64,000 nucleotides of DNA from Cycas panzhihuaensis. Taxonomy: Eukaryota > Cycadophyta. Each line of letters starts with the position of its first letter. Position 1 is the stretch's first letter. The stretch covers positions 141,615,741 through 141,679,740 of the forward strand of contig CM041465.1 of the NCBI GenBank assembly GCA_023213395.1, given 5' to 3'. A program made the position numbers and the translations under genes. Below, piece after piece: positions 10,886 to 22,480 of the stretch. The notes below the pieces were generated by a model. That model was not told where the DNA came from. It saw only the letters and a program-made list of their open reading frames with translations, and did no database searches.

Positions 10886-11500
10886 GATAAAGTTAGTTGA
10901 AATAAAACCTAGGATTCAAAGAGGACAATTCTTGTTTTCTAGATTTCTAATAGAAGTTGTATGTTGCAAGATAGCGATGAGGCATATCGCCATTTCATAA
11001 TCTTGAGTACTCTTGAATAATCGTTCTTATGAGTGAAAATATATTGTGAACATAATGCATGAAGAAAACATCAAGTACAGTACTTACAATAATCCCTTTT
11101 GTAGTAATTTCTCTTGCTATGAGATCACAAATTCTATTTTCACTACATGCATGATAGATGGTGAGAATCATATAACCCTAATGGTATGAATTTTGCTTGA
11201 AAGTATATAATCATGAAATAAATATAACCATGCAACCGAATGAAAAGAAAAAGTTTACTTTTATTGTATGAGCACAAGTTGTTAATATTGAATGAAAAAT
11301 GAATGATGCACTTGCAAGTTTTATTGAATGGATTCCGGAAAGAAAATAAATTTCCTCATGATTCGTATACTTGTAGGTTCCTTTTATTGCCATAGTTAAA
11401 TGAAATAACATTGTTCATTTATTATAATTATGGGTGAATTTGTGGATGGTTTCTTAATACCAGATTGAACCCACCAACTTGAACTTGAAACCATGCCTTA
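10886..11500. other. Unassigned AT-rich sequence
   Basis: No gene, terminal repeat or family motif recognised. Confidence 0.35.
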
Positions 11501-11770
11501 TAAGACCTAGCTTCTCGCATACACAGGGATGCGTACCATTCTCTTGCATAGGGATGCTCACGAATGTGAATATATGCACAAGGATGCATATGTTGTCTTT
11601 CCCAGGGATGTTTGAGGATGATATCTTGCACAGGGATGCTTGAGAATAAATAATTCACATGCACAAGAATGCATGTGGTCTCTTGCATTGAGATGGGCAT
11701 GTCCATATGCACAAGGATGCATATGACTTTATGCACAAGGATGAATAAAGGAGTCAACTTGCAATGGAAT
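11500..11770. repeat. Degenerate minisatellite with GCACAGGGATGC core
   Basis: A core of the form 'tgcaca(a/g)ggatgc' recurs about ten times at irregular 25-40 bp spacing (for example near 11524, 11577, 11630, 11661, 11709, 11732), often followed by 'atatg'. It produces a repeat-like open frame on the minus strand (11895-11428) that resembles no protein family I know. I treat that frame as a by-product. Confidence 0.55.
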
Positions 11771-12328
11771 GAAAAATCAAACCATGGTGAACTATGCAAA
11801 GGGATACACATTTGATTATCCCTCTCAATTTGGGGTTTATCATTGAGGAAGAGTCCACGAAGAGGGACTATAAGGATAAGACACCCTTCAGACATTGGTC
11901 TTTAAACTTGATTACTAGTTATCCACCAAAAGGTGATTATTTTGGGTAAATTACATTATCTTCTTAAATATCACCTATGATTGGTGGCCCCTCTTTGAGG
12001 GTGTGATCACCTCATTTATTACGGGGTGAATTCTAGTGGACCTAAGGACGATGATTTCCCAACAAGGGAATCATACTCGGGTCTAAAAATGAAGCCTAGA
12101 CACCATTCCTATAGCCAGTGTGTGGAAGCACCATCACATGTATGGGCATTGTAGAGGGTGGATGTGTTATGCATAGTTCTAGCCTTGGGCTTGGGGTGAT
12201 GCATATAAGAATGTCTGATAATGGGCTTATATCAAATTGTGACTTCTTATTTTGGACCTAAACACAAAAGTTACTTTCCTCTTTATTTTGATTAAGTAAT
12301 TTTGATGAGTGTAGTTACCACTCACCCA
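11771..12328. other. Unassigned sequence left of the outer Gypsy
   Basis: No domain or terminal repeat recognised. It contains short inverted stretches such as 'tttcccaacaagggaa' near 12055. Confidence 0.3.
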
Positions 12329-13131
12329 TGTAGCATTAAAATGTAGCCATTTGTTGTGCTGTGCTTGATTTCCAATATCAGCATTGAGCTCACTTAAGTT
12401 ATAAAAGTGACTCACTCCAAGGTACTTTATAGTTGAGTTAGTACATACCAATTACAAAAAGGGTAATTGACCTTCAATTTTTGTTTTCAAGTAGATACTT
12501 TAGTTTTTCTACTTGTGCAGGTTCCTTTTCAGCTTTTTGTAATGGCCCCTCATCTCGCAATGCCTCCAACATCTTTAAAAAGGGAAGGGAGCCTCTTATT
12601 GTATTTTATGAATCCCTAGGGCTTAATACAAGAGAAATATTTCCACATATCTTCTATGTTTAGTCTTCCTTTTTTTTTTGTGCACGCATTTGTGTAGAGG
12701 CTTGTCCCAATCCTTATCAAACACCCTTTTGCTTCTCATAGTCCATTCAACCACAACATTCTTCCCTAAGAAATCTAGATGCCTCCAATATGGTCCTTAG
12801 ACTAGATTATGATTGCCCAAAAGTTGTCTTGGATGTTGAGGAATGGCCTACAATGACTAGAATGGTCCTTAGACAATCCTAGAACAACCCAAGAATGGTC
12901 ACAGAATAGGCCAAGAATGGTTCGAAATGGTTGCAAAATTAAGAATCACCTCTTGAGGAATAATTATAGGAATGGTTGCAATAAGGAACAGTTCTTGGAA
13001 CAAGCTTCCTCCAAGCATTTTACTTTTAGTTCCTACCTTCCTTCGCTTAGTTCTTTATTAGCTATGTTGTCATATTCCTCCATTTTATTTCCAATTGTTA
13101 CAGATTTCATATTTCTCCCTTCATGATGACA
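12329..13131 (+). repeat. Gypsy-1 5' LTR
   Basis: About 803 bp from 'TGTAGCATT' to 'GATGACA', aligning throughout with 52753-53533. Shared blocks include 'caacatctttaaaaag', 'aagagaaatatttccatat' (with changes) and 'ttgtcatattcctccatt'. The left edge could be off by a few bases, because both copies are preceded by 'accca'. Confidence 0.78.
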
Positions 13132-13138
13132 TATTAGT

Positions 13139-13154
13139 TGGTATTAAAGCTTGG
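13139..13154 (+). other. Degenerate primer binding site
   Basis: 'TGGTATTAAAGCTTGG' lies seven bases after the LTR end. It resembles the iMet-type site TGGTATCAGAGCTTGG with a few substitutions. Confidence 0.72.
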
Positions 13155-13207
13155 GATTGAACCTGAAATTGTAATTCCAAATATTCTCCCATTCTGTGTA
13201 GGTTACC

Positions 13208-14142
13208 ATGTCTCAATAGAGTAAGCAAGCACCCTCCAATGAAGAGGCCAAAGAGGGCATCAGAATAACTTCAAACCCTTCCTAGTTGTTCTTGGATGCA
13301 CTCTAAGAACAAAGCCAAATGCAAGCCCAAGTGCTTCAAGAGCAAGGCCAAGCCCATACGCAACTCATGAACAACACAATTATGATGTCGTAGCAGATGA
13401 CGATGCAACTAGCTTGTGCCCACTAAATCCCTAAGGTGATTCCTCTCTAGCAACCTCAATTCAAAGTTGATATATGAATCACCATCCCTCTATTCCATGA
13501 CACTATCAATGCCACAACATCAGATGGTTGGATTTGTAGCCTAAAGGCATACTTCAAATATCAACAACTTCTCAATGTACAAAAGATTTATGTGGTGGAA
13601 ATCCACATGATCGATCAAACCTTAATGTGGTACCAAACTCGTGTCCAAAACCATGCACCAGTCATTGTCTAGGTAGATTTCAAGACAATCCTCCAAAACT
13701 AGTTTTGTCCAATCAAACACAAGGACACCAAGGAGAAGTGGTTGCACCTTTAGTAGTAGGTTGGACAATTCATCTAGTAGTACATTGACACCTTCCACAA
13801 GATGGTCAACATGGTGGAACCAAACAACTTCAAAGATACATTAATGCTTAAGTTCATTGGTGGACTCTTTCCCTTGCATCAGGAGCTTGACCTCCTCACC
13901 ATCACCACTCTATACAAAGCCTATCAATATGCAATAAAGTTTGAGAGTTGGGTCCACAAGAGACAACCGTAGAGATAGCCACCACAACAGCAACAATAGT
14001 CTTAGTAGAGACATCCCTTCTATTATGGAAGGGTACAATTGGAGGCAATCCCACTCAACCTCCAAAACATCTTGCCATAGTAGTTCCTCCAAATCCAAGG
14101 TGCAACTCCCTAATAGTGAAGGGGAAAGTGCCCCATAAATAT
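13208..14142 (+). pseudogene. Gypsy-1 gag, 5' part
   Basis: The start codon at 13208 gives 'MSQ' then a stop, and many more stops follow. The Gag core is still readable: 'TTSDGWICSLKAYFKYQQL' (13515), 'EKWLHL', and 'QYIDTFHKMVNMVEPNNFKD' (13780). The frame ends in a Pro/Gln-rich stretch. Copia-1 inserted at 14142, just before the zinc knuckle, which resumes at 20009. Confidence 0.72.
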
Positions 14143-14452
14143 TGTGAAGAAACATGAAAATATGTATGTATTCTAAACTACAAGATCTTGATCATACAGA
14201 GCAAGTAATAGTAAAAAGCACAGGTATACAATACATAATAATTTATGTGGAAAACCCTTTCGGGAAAAAACCCACCACAAAAGATTGTTAGATCACATCG
14301 ATGATTCTTGGATGAATTTACAATGGACCTTGGGGTTATTTATAGTCCCCAAAATGGTATAGCCAACCTAAATGGTTGTGACCCTTCACTTAACACTAAC
14401 TAATCACATTTAACATTAAACATGTGGCTTAGTCTTAATTGCCATGCTAACA
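14143..14452 (-). repeat. Copia-1 3' LTR
   Basis: 310 bp. On the plus strand it runs from 'TGTGAAGAAACATG' to 'CATGCTAACA'. It pairs with 19680-20008, with clear divergence and a small indel. A TATA-like 'CTATAAATA' reads on the minus strand near 14337-14346. Confidence 0.9.
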
Positions 14453-14548
14453 TCCCCCCTTAATGTAGATGTGAAAATTTGATTTGCAATTTGAAATCAT
14501 TGACAAAGGCTGGAATTATCCTTGCTAATACATCCCCCCTTAAGGATA
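14453..14548 (-). other. Polypurine tract, present twice
   Basis: On the minus strand the PPT AAGGGGGGA abuts the LTR start TGTTAGCA at 14452. About 80 bp upstream a second AAGGGGGGA is followed by TGTATTAGCA (near 14527-14543). The outer copy looks like a duplicated PPT plus LTR start. Confidence 0.75.
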
Positions 14549-15125
14549 ACTTCTCTAAGTCCCAATCTGGTACGAATCTTAGTGAATTGATATTCAATAA
14601 GTGCTTTAGTAAACATGCTCGTAAGTTGCTTCTCACTCAAACAAAAGTCGACTTGCAACTTCCCTGCTTTGATCTGTTCACGAATGTAGTGGTGTTGAAT
14701 TTTAATATGCTTTCTACATGAATGAAACACTAGATTCTTTGATAGACAAATAGTGCTTTGGTTATCAATCAAAATAACCGGGGTGCTACAAGATATATCA
14801 AAGATATCCAAAAGCCCTTGCAACCATACGGCTTCTCTCACACCAATAGTAAGTCCTTGATACTCTGCCTCTATAGAAGATAGCACTATTGTGTGTTGCT
14901 TCTTCAACTACCATGATACAAATCCATTGCCAATACCAAACACATATCCAACAACGGATTTTTGATTATCAGAGTCTCCTCCCAATCTATATCAATGTAG
15001 CCATGCAACTTTATATCTCCATCATGAAGGTACTCCAAACTCATATTAAAATTCCCTTTCAAATATGTCAAAATTTGCTTTGGTGCAACCCAATGTGACT
15101 CTTGTGGATTCTGCATATAATGGGA
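14497..15125 (-). pseudogene. Copia-1 RNase H
   Basis: Minus-strand reading: 'NPQESHWVAPKQILTYLKG' (15110), 'LHGYIDIDW' (15010), then after a break 'QHTIVLSSIEAEYQGLTIGV' (14895) and 'LIDNQSTICLSKNLVFHSC' (14790). It ends in 'CLSEKQLTSMFTKAL' (14630). These are the Copia RNase H motifs, with catalytic D, E, D in 'YIDIDW', 'SIEAEY' and 'LIDNQS'. At least two breaks disrupt the frame. Confidence 0.82.
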
Positions 15126-15131
15126 GACAAA

Positions 15132-16050
15132 TTAGATAGCATACACAATATCTTGCCTGGTATGAGTCAAATAGATAAGACTCCCTACTAATTGTTTATA
15201 CAATGTTTCATTTGCAACAGGTTGTTTCATATCCTTCAAGAGCTTTGTGCCCTTGGCATGTGGTGTTCGAACACGCTTGTAATCCTCCATCTTGAATTTC
15301 TCAAGCAAGTTCTTCACATCTTTTGTTTGTAATACCAAAATCCTGTCTTCCATTTGCCTTATCTCAATGTCTAAAAAGTAATGCAAAGCCCTGAGATCTA
15401 TCATGTCAAAAGTTGCTCCCAAATTGGATTTCACTTGTGCAATAGTCTTATGACAGTTGCCAGTGATGATCAAATCATCAACATAAAACACAATAGCTGC
15501 TATTGAAGTTCCTTTCCTTTTCACATACATATTTGACTCTAGATCTGAAATAACAAATCCTTCTTCTTTAAATTTAACATCGATCTTTGCATATCAAGCA
15601 CATGGTGTTTGTTTTAGGCCATAGATTGACTTTTTTAAACTGGCACACAATATGCTCCTAACCTTCCTTAGCAAAACCAAGAGGTTGTGCCATGTATACC
15701 TCCTCTTTCAACTCTCCATTAAGGAATGTTGATTTCACATCCAATTGGTGTAGCTATCAACCATATTTAGTTGCCAGTGAAAGGATCAAATGAATCGTCA
15801 TCATCTTAAAGACTGGTGCAAATGTCTCCTCATAATCAATCCCTTCCTTTTGTTTAAATCTTTGTGCAAGAAGTTTTGCCTTGTACTTGCCCACCTCTCC
15901 ATTGGAGCGAAACTTAATCTTGTAGACCCACTTGCAACCAACAAGGTTTTTCTTAGGAGGCAGAGAAACTAATTTCCATGTTACATTTTTTATGAGAGAA
16001 CCAAATTCCTCATCCATAGTAGCTCTCTAACAAGGATCAACTTTCACTTC
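15132..16050 (-). pseudogene. Copia-1 reverse transcriptase
   Basis: Minus-strand frames show 'WKLVSLPPKKNLVGCKWVYK' (15970), 'YEETFAPVFKMMTIHLIL' (15835), and the catalytic 'AIVFYVDDLIITGN' (15490), which is an intact YVDD box. They continue to 'LYKQLVGSLIYLTHTRQDIV' (15215). A disrupted stretch at 15531-15756, where 'YGLKQ' should be, separates the two halves. Confidence 0.85.
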
Positions 16051-16659
16051 ATCATATGAAGCTGGGTCTTGGGAGTTTGTGGTATCTACCACCAAAGTCT
16101 AAGTGGCATGTTTGCTTCTTGTTCTTCATTCATCTGTAAGATCTTGCAATGTCACACTAGAATTTTGAATGGTCTTCCTGGCCCACAATGGCATAGAAAC
16201 ACCCGATGTTGTAGGTGCCTCCACACATGGTTGCTCCTAATTATTACCTTCTCCACTCAGTCCTTCTTTTGTCCAAATCACAATGCCTAATTTGTCATCC
16301 TTTGTGGCTAATGAAGCACCAACAAAAAATGGAAATAGTGGGGGGTAAAAGGATTCTTTAAACAACGTCTTCTCAGCATGATACATCATAGACTCATCAA
16401 ATTTTGCATCTCGACTAATCACAAGTTCTCTCCCTACAAATCCCATAGTCTGTAAACTTTGTTTTGATCAGAATGCCCCACAAATATACACATCAAACTC
16501 TTACGATCCAATTTTTAGCATTTTTTGCCTAGAATATATGCATATGCAATGCACCCAAAGGTTTTCAAATGGTCAATGGTAGTTTTACAACTAGTCCATT
16601 TTTCTTCAGGGGTCATGCCACAAATTGCTTTTAACAGTATCCTATTTAGGAATAAACAA

Positions 16660-17690
16660 TAGTCCCAATAGCTTCTGCCTAAAATTTAGGCAACAAATTC
16701 TTCACATGCACCACACACCTTGCTATTTCCATCATGGCATAGTTCTTTCTTTCAGCAACATTGTTTTGTTGTGGGGTATATAGAACTATGAATTCTTGCT
16801 TTATACCATGATTAAGACAGAACTTATTGGAAGCATTATTGTCATATTCCTTTCCATTATCACTCCTTAGAATTTTTATCTCCTTTTCACATTCATTCTT
16901 GACACATACCTTCCATTTATAAAAGTGGTCGAACACTTCACACTTGTTTTTTAGAAAATGTATGTGGGCCTTCATAGTATAATCATCTACAAACACTAGA
17001 GTATAGTGAGCTCTAGATATGGAAGGGTTTGAAAGAGGACCCATCACATTAGAATGCACAAGCTCTAGATTCTCCTTGGATCTCTAGGCATGATCTCGAG
17101 CAAAAGGATAGCGATGATGCTTTTCACACATGCATCCTTCACATACACCTTCTAAACAAGAGACATGGGGCATTTCTTCCACCGTCTTCAATCAATTCAT
17201 AAGTGTTATGCTTTTGTAATTAAGGTGTCCAAGGCATTCATGCAAACATTTACTCACATCGTCAACACCGACTATAAAGGCATAGGAACTATTCTGGGAC
17301 TGAGATTTCTCAAACACCCAAAAATTATCCCTTACTTTTTCAGTAGCAATGTCAGAGAAAAGTTTCTAAGGATTCTTAATTAGCCATTTGTCTTTCTAGA
17401 GTTCAACCTTCATACCTTATTTGCAGATCTCTCAGGCTGACAGAAGGTTCATCTTCATCTTGGGTACATAATACACACCCTTAAATTTTCCTCCTATAAG
17501 AGGAACAATGGCAATAGCTTCAACGGGCAATACACTCACATCCCCAAGAATGATTCCAGCTTCACTAGGACTAGCATTCCATGCATCAAGGTTTTGCTTC
17601 TGAAAAGAGATATGTTTCTACATTCTTGAGTCCAAAATCAAGTAGTCTCTCCGATTTGACTCAATTAACAAGGCTGATGTTTTTGCACAA
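16660..17690 (-). pseudogene. Copia-1 protease remnant and integrase
   Basis: Minus strand: 'DYLILDSRM' (17640) stands where the protease 'WILDSGAS' motif is expected, with the Gly changed. The integrase zinc region is seen in 'HECLGHLNY' (17240) and 'CEGCMCEKHHR' (17140). The core follows with 'ELVHSNVMGP' (17065; first acidic position changed to N), 'KILRSDNGKEYD' (16870) and 'NNVAERKN' (16760). Stops separate the blocks. Confidence 0.8.
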
Positions 17691-17694
17691 GAAG

Positions 17695-18471
17695 CTACAA
17701 CATCCTTTCCTTTTTCATCCTTACTTGCTTTGCATTTATGTCGTCTTTTAAACCAATAGTTCTTCTCTCGTCTTTTCGAACAAATTGCTTCTTCTCCCAA
17801 GAAACTTTTCCTAATTTTTGCATGGACCTCCCTTCCTGAACATCATCTCTCCTATGTGTCTTCATGACCAGGGCTTGATTTGATTTGGAACCACTGAGCA
17901 GACCATGGTGCTTCATCTTCTCAAATGATTCACCCTCCATTACTTCATCTCTCACATAGATGATCAGAAAGGTTCCAAATATAGCTTGTAGTTTCGACAT
18001 AACTAATGCAAACAACAATGTGTTATCAATTGAGCCTAATTTAATCTCTTCTAATTTGTTCCTAAAATCAATTATTTTATTTAGGTAGGCACTTATGTTA
18101 CTTTTGTCTTCCACTGCTACATTAAGAAGCTCCATCATCAAAGCAACATAGTGATTTGTATTTTTCTTTACAAATGTCTTACACAATTTTGTCCAAATTT
18201 TGTTTGGTTTATCAAGGTTATGGACTATGGCTCTTTGGTTGGCTACCAAAGATGATTTCAATAGCCCAAAAACCATAAACTGCTTCTCCTCTTTATGAGT
18301 TTTCTCCTTTGCATCCAATAGACTAGCAAGTAACTCATCTTTGGTGATCCCCCAAAGTTGATTCACCATTAAAACGACCTCCATGTTAGCCTTCCATTCA
18401 CTAAAATTATTCCCATTAAAGATGACTTGAGGCATCATCCTCTCCATGATGAGAAATAAGCACACAAACAA
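17695..18471 (-). pseudogene. Copia-1 gag
   Basis: A 258-codon open frame on the minus strand, longest intact piece of this element. 'VIFNGNNFSEWKANMEVVLM' and 'WGITKDELL' are typical of Copia Gag N-termini; 'IWTKLCKTFVKKN' and 'ALMMELLNVAVEDKSNISAY' continue the capsid domain. The zinc knuckle is not clearly present. The frame is nearly colinear with Copia-4 Gag, pointing to one family. Confidence 0.8.
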
Positions 18472-19661
18472 GCTATTTTTGCCAAACTAGTTGACTCTTA
18501 GTTCATAGACAACATCTTGCACACTGCTCAATCTCCAATCTCTGCAAACTTGCCAGAAATGCAATATTTAATGGTTTTAACAATTGATTTCACACACCAT
18601 TAATGTCACATAGGTTCTGAGCTTCAATATTTTTACACCCACATGATAGGCCACCAAAAAAAACATTGAAAACCTCAAAAAAATGCTTCAAACGACAAAG
18701 AAAGTCTATAAGTAGTAGAACGGGCGTCACACCAAGTCTAAATTTTAGACACGAATGTCAAATTATTTCAAAATTCCAATGAAAATCATCAAAGGGCTTG
18801 ATGTAATGGTATTTACATTCACTTTTTATATTGAGAAAAGAATATAGAAAAAACATATTCCAAAAGTGGTGACTACTCACTTTATACCCATGTAGCTCTC
18901 CTTATCTCCATATGACTTTAAAAAGTGTTGAAAAAGTCAACAAACAACATATATAATGTTTATATTAAGGTTCTAACCTTAATATACCTTTAATATGAGT
19001 TTTGGTGGTCCAAATGAATGAGAGGTTCCTCCATGAAATGTAGTGTCTCATCCACGAGTAGGTGCGACTCCCACGAGTTTCCTACACTTGTACAATGGAC
19101 AAATAGGTGCTACGACTAGAAGAAGGTTGTACAAGCCTCACAAACTCATTTCCATGCAGATATCCAACTACAAGTCAGTCATTGGGGCACTCCAACACTT
19201 CTCCAAAGTTGTCTATTGATAAGGATTCGAGCTAGCACCCTCCACGAGTATCAAAATGAACAATTTAGCCTTCATAAAGTACCCAACACCAATAATATGA
19301 GCAAGAAATCTCCTCAAGTGGATTCAATCATGCCTATAAACATTGTCTAACCCCTTTTTGATGACTGGGCATTAGATCTTATGCCCAATTACGTCAAACG
19401 ACCATGCCCAACGTAACCCAACATTATTATATCACCTTCAAATTAAGCCCAACAAAGTCTGAAATGTGCCCAATATTGATTTTAGACCTTAAATAGTGAA
19501 AAAATCTTATTGATAGGTGAAATCCACCTCCTCAATCACCACTATGTCACTCTTCTGGTTGTTAGAGAAGATTAAAAATTGATAGAATAGGGCTCTACTA
19601 GCGCCAACAAACAGCCTTCAATCTTGCCACATCCACCCAACCTTGCCTCAACTATGTATTC
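18472..19661 (-). other. Copia-1 leader, non-coding
   Basis: Lies between the primer site and gag. I see no domain. It is long for a Copia leader but comparable to that of Copia-4. Confidence 0.6.
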
Positions 19662-19679
19662 CATTTAGGTCTAATGCCA

Positions 19680-20008
19680 TGTGAATAAACATGAAAACAT
19701 GCATGTATTTTGAACTACAAGATCTTGATCGCACACAACAAGCAACAATAAAGAGCACAGGTACACAGTACACAATAATTTATGTGGAAAACCCTTTTAG
19801 GAAAAAACCCACCACAAAAGATCGTTAGATCACATTAGTGATTCTTGGATGAATTTACAATGGACTCCATAGTTATTTATAGTCCTCCAAATGGTATGTC
19901 CAATTGAATGGTTGTGACCCTTTGAAACATTTGCACTTTTTCACTTAACATTAACTAAACCACATTTAACATTAAACATATGGCTTAGTCTTAACTGCCA
20001 CACTTGCA
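19680..20008 (-). repeat. Copia-1 5' LTR with primer site
   Basis: 329 bp, pairing with 14143-14452. On the minus strand it ends TTCACA and is followed at once by TGGCATTAGACC (19679-19668), a mutated iMet-type primer site. TSD AATAT follows at 20009. Confidence 0.9.
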
Positions 20009-20870
20009 AATATTGTAATTATCACAAGTCCTTTGGGCATTCAAATGAGGAATGCTTTAAGTGAAATGGCCATCCCAAGGCCAAGAAATTGGTAGTAGAA
20101 GAAATGGAAGATTCAAGCATGTTTGGAAGATGCAAGTATATCTAGTGCCCCTACTAAAAATTCTACATTATTGGTCCCCAACTAGATTGTGACCAATCTA
20201 TGCTTGGTGATAGTGGCTGAGCACTATTTTGCCTCTAAAAGAGAGGTCATTTTTTACCCAAAGCAGCTAAATCAAGGACCAAATTGTCCTTTGTAATATT
20301 GACAATGGTAGTATGAAAAATCTTGTTTCTAATTAGTTAGTTAGAGCTCTTAAACTCTGTACTGAAATTCATCTAAATCCTTACAACCTTGGTTGGATTA
20401 AAACAAGTGGATTGCAAACTCTTGTAGATTGAGTCTAACATGTAACCTTTGTAGTTAACCCATTTATTGATATAGTTACCTATGGCATGATACCGATGGA
20501 CTATTGTTAGCTCTTATTGGGCCAGTCCTATCAATACAATAGACAAGCTGTCTATGATAGATAAAAAAACACATACAAATTGCAGAAGGGCCGACAAGCC
20601 TTGTAGCTCATGTTATTAGCATCTTAGGTTACTATAGTGCCAAGTACATAAGCTAACATGGTTGCTAGCTCTACCAAGGAGGGCTCCATTCTATTCATTA
20701 GACACCTGAAGGAGACACCAATGCCTCTATTAGATACCATTCAATAAGACATGCAATAGATACTAGGTGATTACTCGAAGTATATGTAGTCATATGTGGA
20801 GTTGCTTGGCCTTGTTTTGGCAAGTTCTTCAACCCACTACCTGCTAAATCCTATATGTTATAAAAATTGG
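20009..20870 (+). pseudogene. Gypsy-1 zinc knuckle, protease and start of RT
   Basis: Directly after Copia-1 the frame reads 'YCNYHKSFGHSNEECF', a CCHC-like knuckle. The protease is recognisable from 'NIDNGSMKNLVSN' (20300; consensus IDGGSxxNLVS) and 'LNPYNLGWIKTSG' (20375). It ends in 'GMIPMDYC*LLLGQSYQYNR' (20490), the counterpart of 'VVPMDACHLLLGRPWQYDR'. 'SSSTHYLLNP' (20830) resembles the 'LPHYRLNP' motif at the start of RT. Stops are numerous. The element resumes at about 50119. Confidence 0.72.
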
Positions 20871-21572
20871 GTCCAATCTTGCACGTTCTATTGGAGATTG
20901 TTGACAAGTAACCAGAATTTGCAAATGCTTGTTTTGGGGACTAGGTACATGTTGTATCTTGTCCTATATCGAAGCAATCTTGGGACCTGTGTGGTGTTGA
21001 TGGTGCTTGGCCATGCTTCTATTTTATGATTACACATTTTGTCCTCAAATGACATCACTCTAGGAATGAGAGAGGTGCTAAGAATACTGAGAGGATTTGT
21101 AAGGAAAGTTATAATGTGATTTTGGGAGGCTGGAGAAAAATTGATCATAAGGATCGTACATTGGTGATTGCATAATGGAAGGAGTGGGAGAAGTGGGGAT
21201 GTATAAGGTGATAATCAATAGATTTGTATATGTGGGAAACTTAGAGAAGAGAACTATATAGTGAGTAGTACTTGAGGTTTGGGTATTGATTTGACAAGGG
21301 GTTATGATTAGGATGGGTTTGGTTGAATAATTAGAGATCTTAGGGAAATAAGAGTTATGTAGGAGTAGTGACAGACATTTTTTGTCAGAAAGATGTTTTA
21401 ATAGAGGTTCAAAGACGGGGAAGGGTTGGATGGAGGAATTAATGGAAAAAGAGTGTTGGTTATATCAAAGTATGGAAGGTTGGGATAGACATGATAAGGT
21501 ATTATAGGAAGTAATCATTATATTAGGAGGCAAAATGCGATGACGGGGGGATAAAAGGTTGAGAACATCCTA

Positions 21573-22073
21573 CTAATGAGATTCTCTAGGGGATGAAGAA
21601 ACATGGGAGTGGTAAGATACGTTAGGGTTGTAAAGGGGGGCTAAAATTTGTCCTATGGAGACCTTGGAATTTAGAAGCTTAGGCGTTTGGACAACTATGG
21701 AGGAAGGGGGAGAGGGTTTTTGTACAACTATTGAAGATGGAAAAGAAAGAGGGAAGATAAAACTACCAAAGGAAATGTGCATGTGCAAAACAGGATCAAA
21801 AACCACGTTGAGTACCCTTTGGAGATTGCTTGATTGCATGGACTCTTCCTTGGACTTCTCAAGTTCCTCTTCATAACATTGGACGAGTCCTTCTTGGGCT
21901 GCCAAATCTTGCTCTGTCATTTGTTTGGTGTCTTCTTCTAGGTGTGCAAATTCCCCATTACCTAATTCTTCGTGTTGTATGCAATTAGATCCTTTTTTGT
22001 CTTCATCTTTATCCTGAACAAGGTCTTCTTGTTCCTCATTCATAGAGTTGTTGTTTTGTTCTTGTATGTGCAT
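21573..22073 (-). CDS. Hypothetical acidic open frame
   Basis: A 166-codon frame starting at the minus-strand ATG at 22073. Residues 10-95 are rich in Glu, Asp and Gln and could form a coiled coil. The second half is Ser/Pro/Val-rich and contains an internal repeat 'SSIVVQKPSPPSSIVVQTP'. No family is recognised. The upstream frame carries stops. It may be the accessory or gag-like interior of the undefined minus-strand element, or a chance frame. Confidence 0.3.
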   Translation of the reverse strand: MHIQEQNNNSMNEEQEDLVQDKDEDKKGSNCIQHEELGNGEFAHLEEDTKQMTEQDLAAQEGLVQCYEEELEKSKEESMQSSNLQRVLNVVFDPVLHMHISFGSFIFPLSFPSSIVVQKPSPPSSIVVQTPKLLNSKVSIGQILAPLYNPNVSYHSHVSSSPRESH

Positions 22074-22376
22074 TAGGTTGGTTTGAATCTACATATCTTG
22101 ATTCCACTCCTGTGACATGGCTATTAATACTATTTTAAACCATAACCAGTCACTGAACAATTTTGATATTTTTGGTTTGTTAGACTAGTTAATAAACAAA
22201 TTACAATCTTTCCCTTCCAAAAGAAGTTCAGTTCATGGTCCATAATTTTCAATCTATGTATCCTTCATGTACTCATTCAACATTTCGACCATTTCTAGTT
22301 TTTCCACATTGGTGCCTTTATTAGGATTGAAAAAATCTAACTCCATTTTGTTTCTTTTTGTCACAAAGAGCTACTA

Positions 22377-22480
22377 CTTCATGGTTTAAAATCTACATCA
22401 AGGGCTAATCAGAATTGTACCATGCAACCATTCAAATTGATCGTCTCTGAACTAGGATTCCAATGGTTTAGACAAAACTG
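22377..22480 (+). repeat. LTR-like fragment related to the 2009-5234 family
   Basis: The minus-strand sequence 'aaaccattggaatcctagtt' followed by 'cagagacgatcaatttgaat' resembles plus-strand 2438-2515. It lies in the opposite orientation relative to that LTR. No termini are visible. Confidence 0.45.

Larger units (their letters stand above)
14143..20008 (-). mobile_element. Ty1/Copia element (Copia-1), nested in Gypsy-1 gag
   Basis: A full-length minus-strand Copia element with both LTRs, flanked by a perfect 5-bp TSD AATAT (14138-14142 and 20009-20013). On the minus strand the order is gag, protease, integrase, RT, RNase H, which is the Copia order. Joining the flanks restores the host gag frame into its zinc knuckle, which confirms the insertion site. 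All coding parts are interrupted by stops and frameshifts. Its gag resembles that of Copia-4 (56496). Confidence 0.92.

Noticed and set aside
11428-11895. 155-codon minus-strand open frame
   Set aside because: It follows the degenerate minisatellite and has no family resemblance; probably a by-product of repeats lacking stops.
20900-21560. Possible LINE or gene coding in the purine-rich stretch
   Set aside because: Short readable pieces such as 'VILGGWRKIDHKD' do not extend into any recognisable domain.
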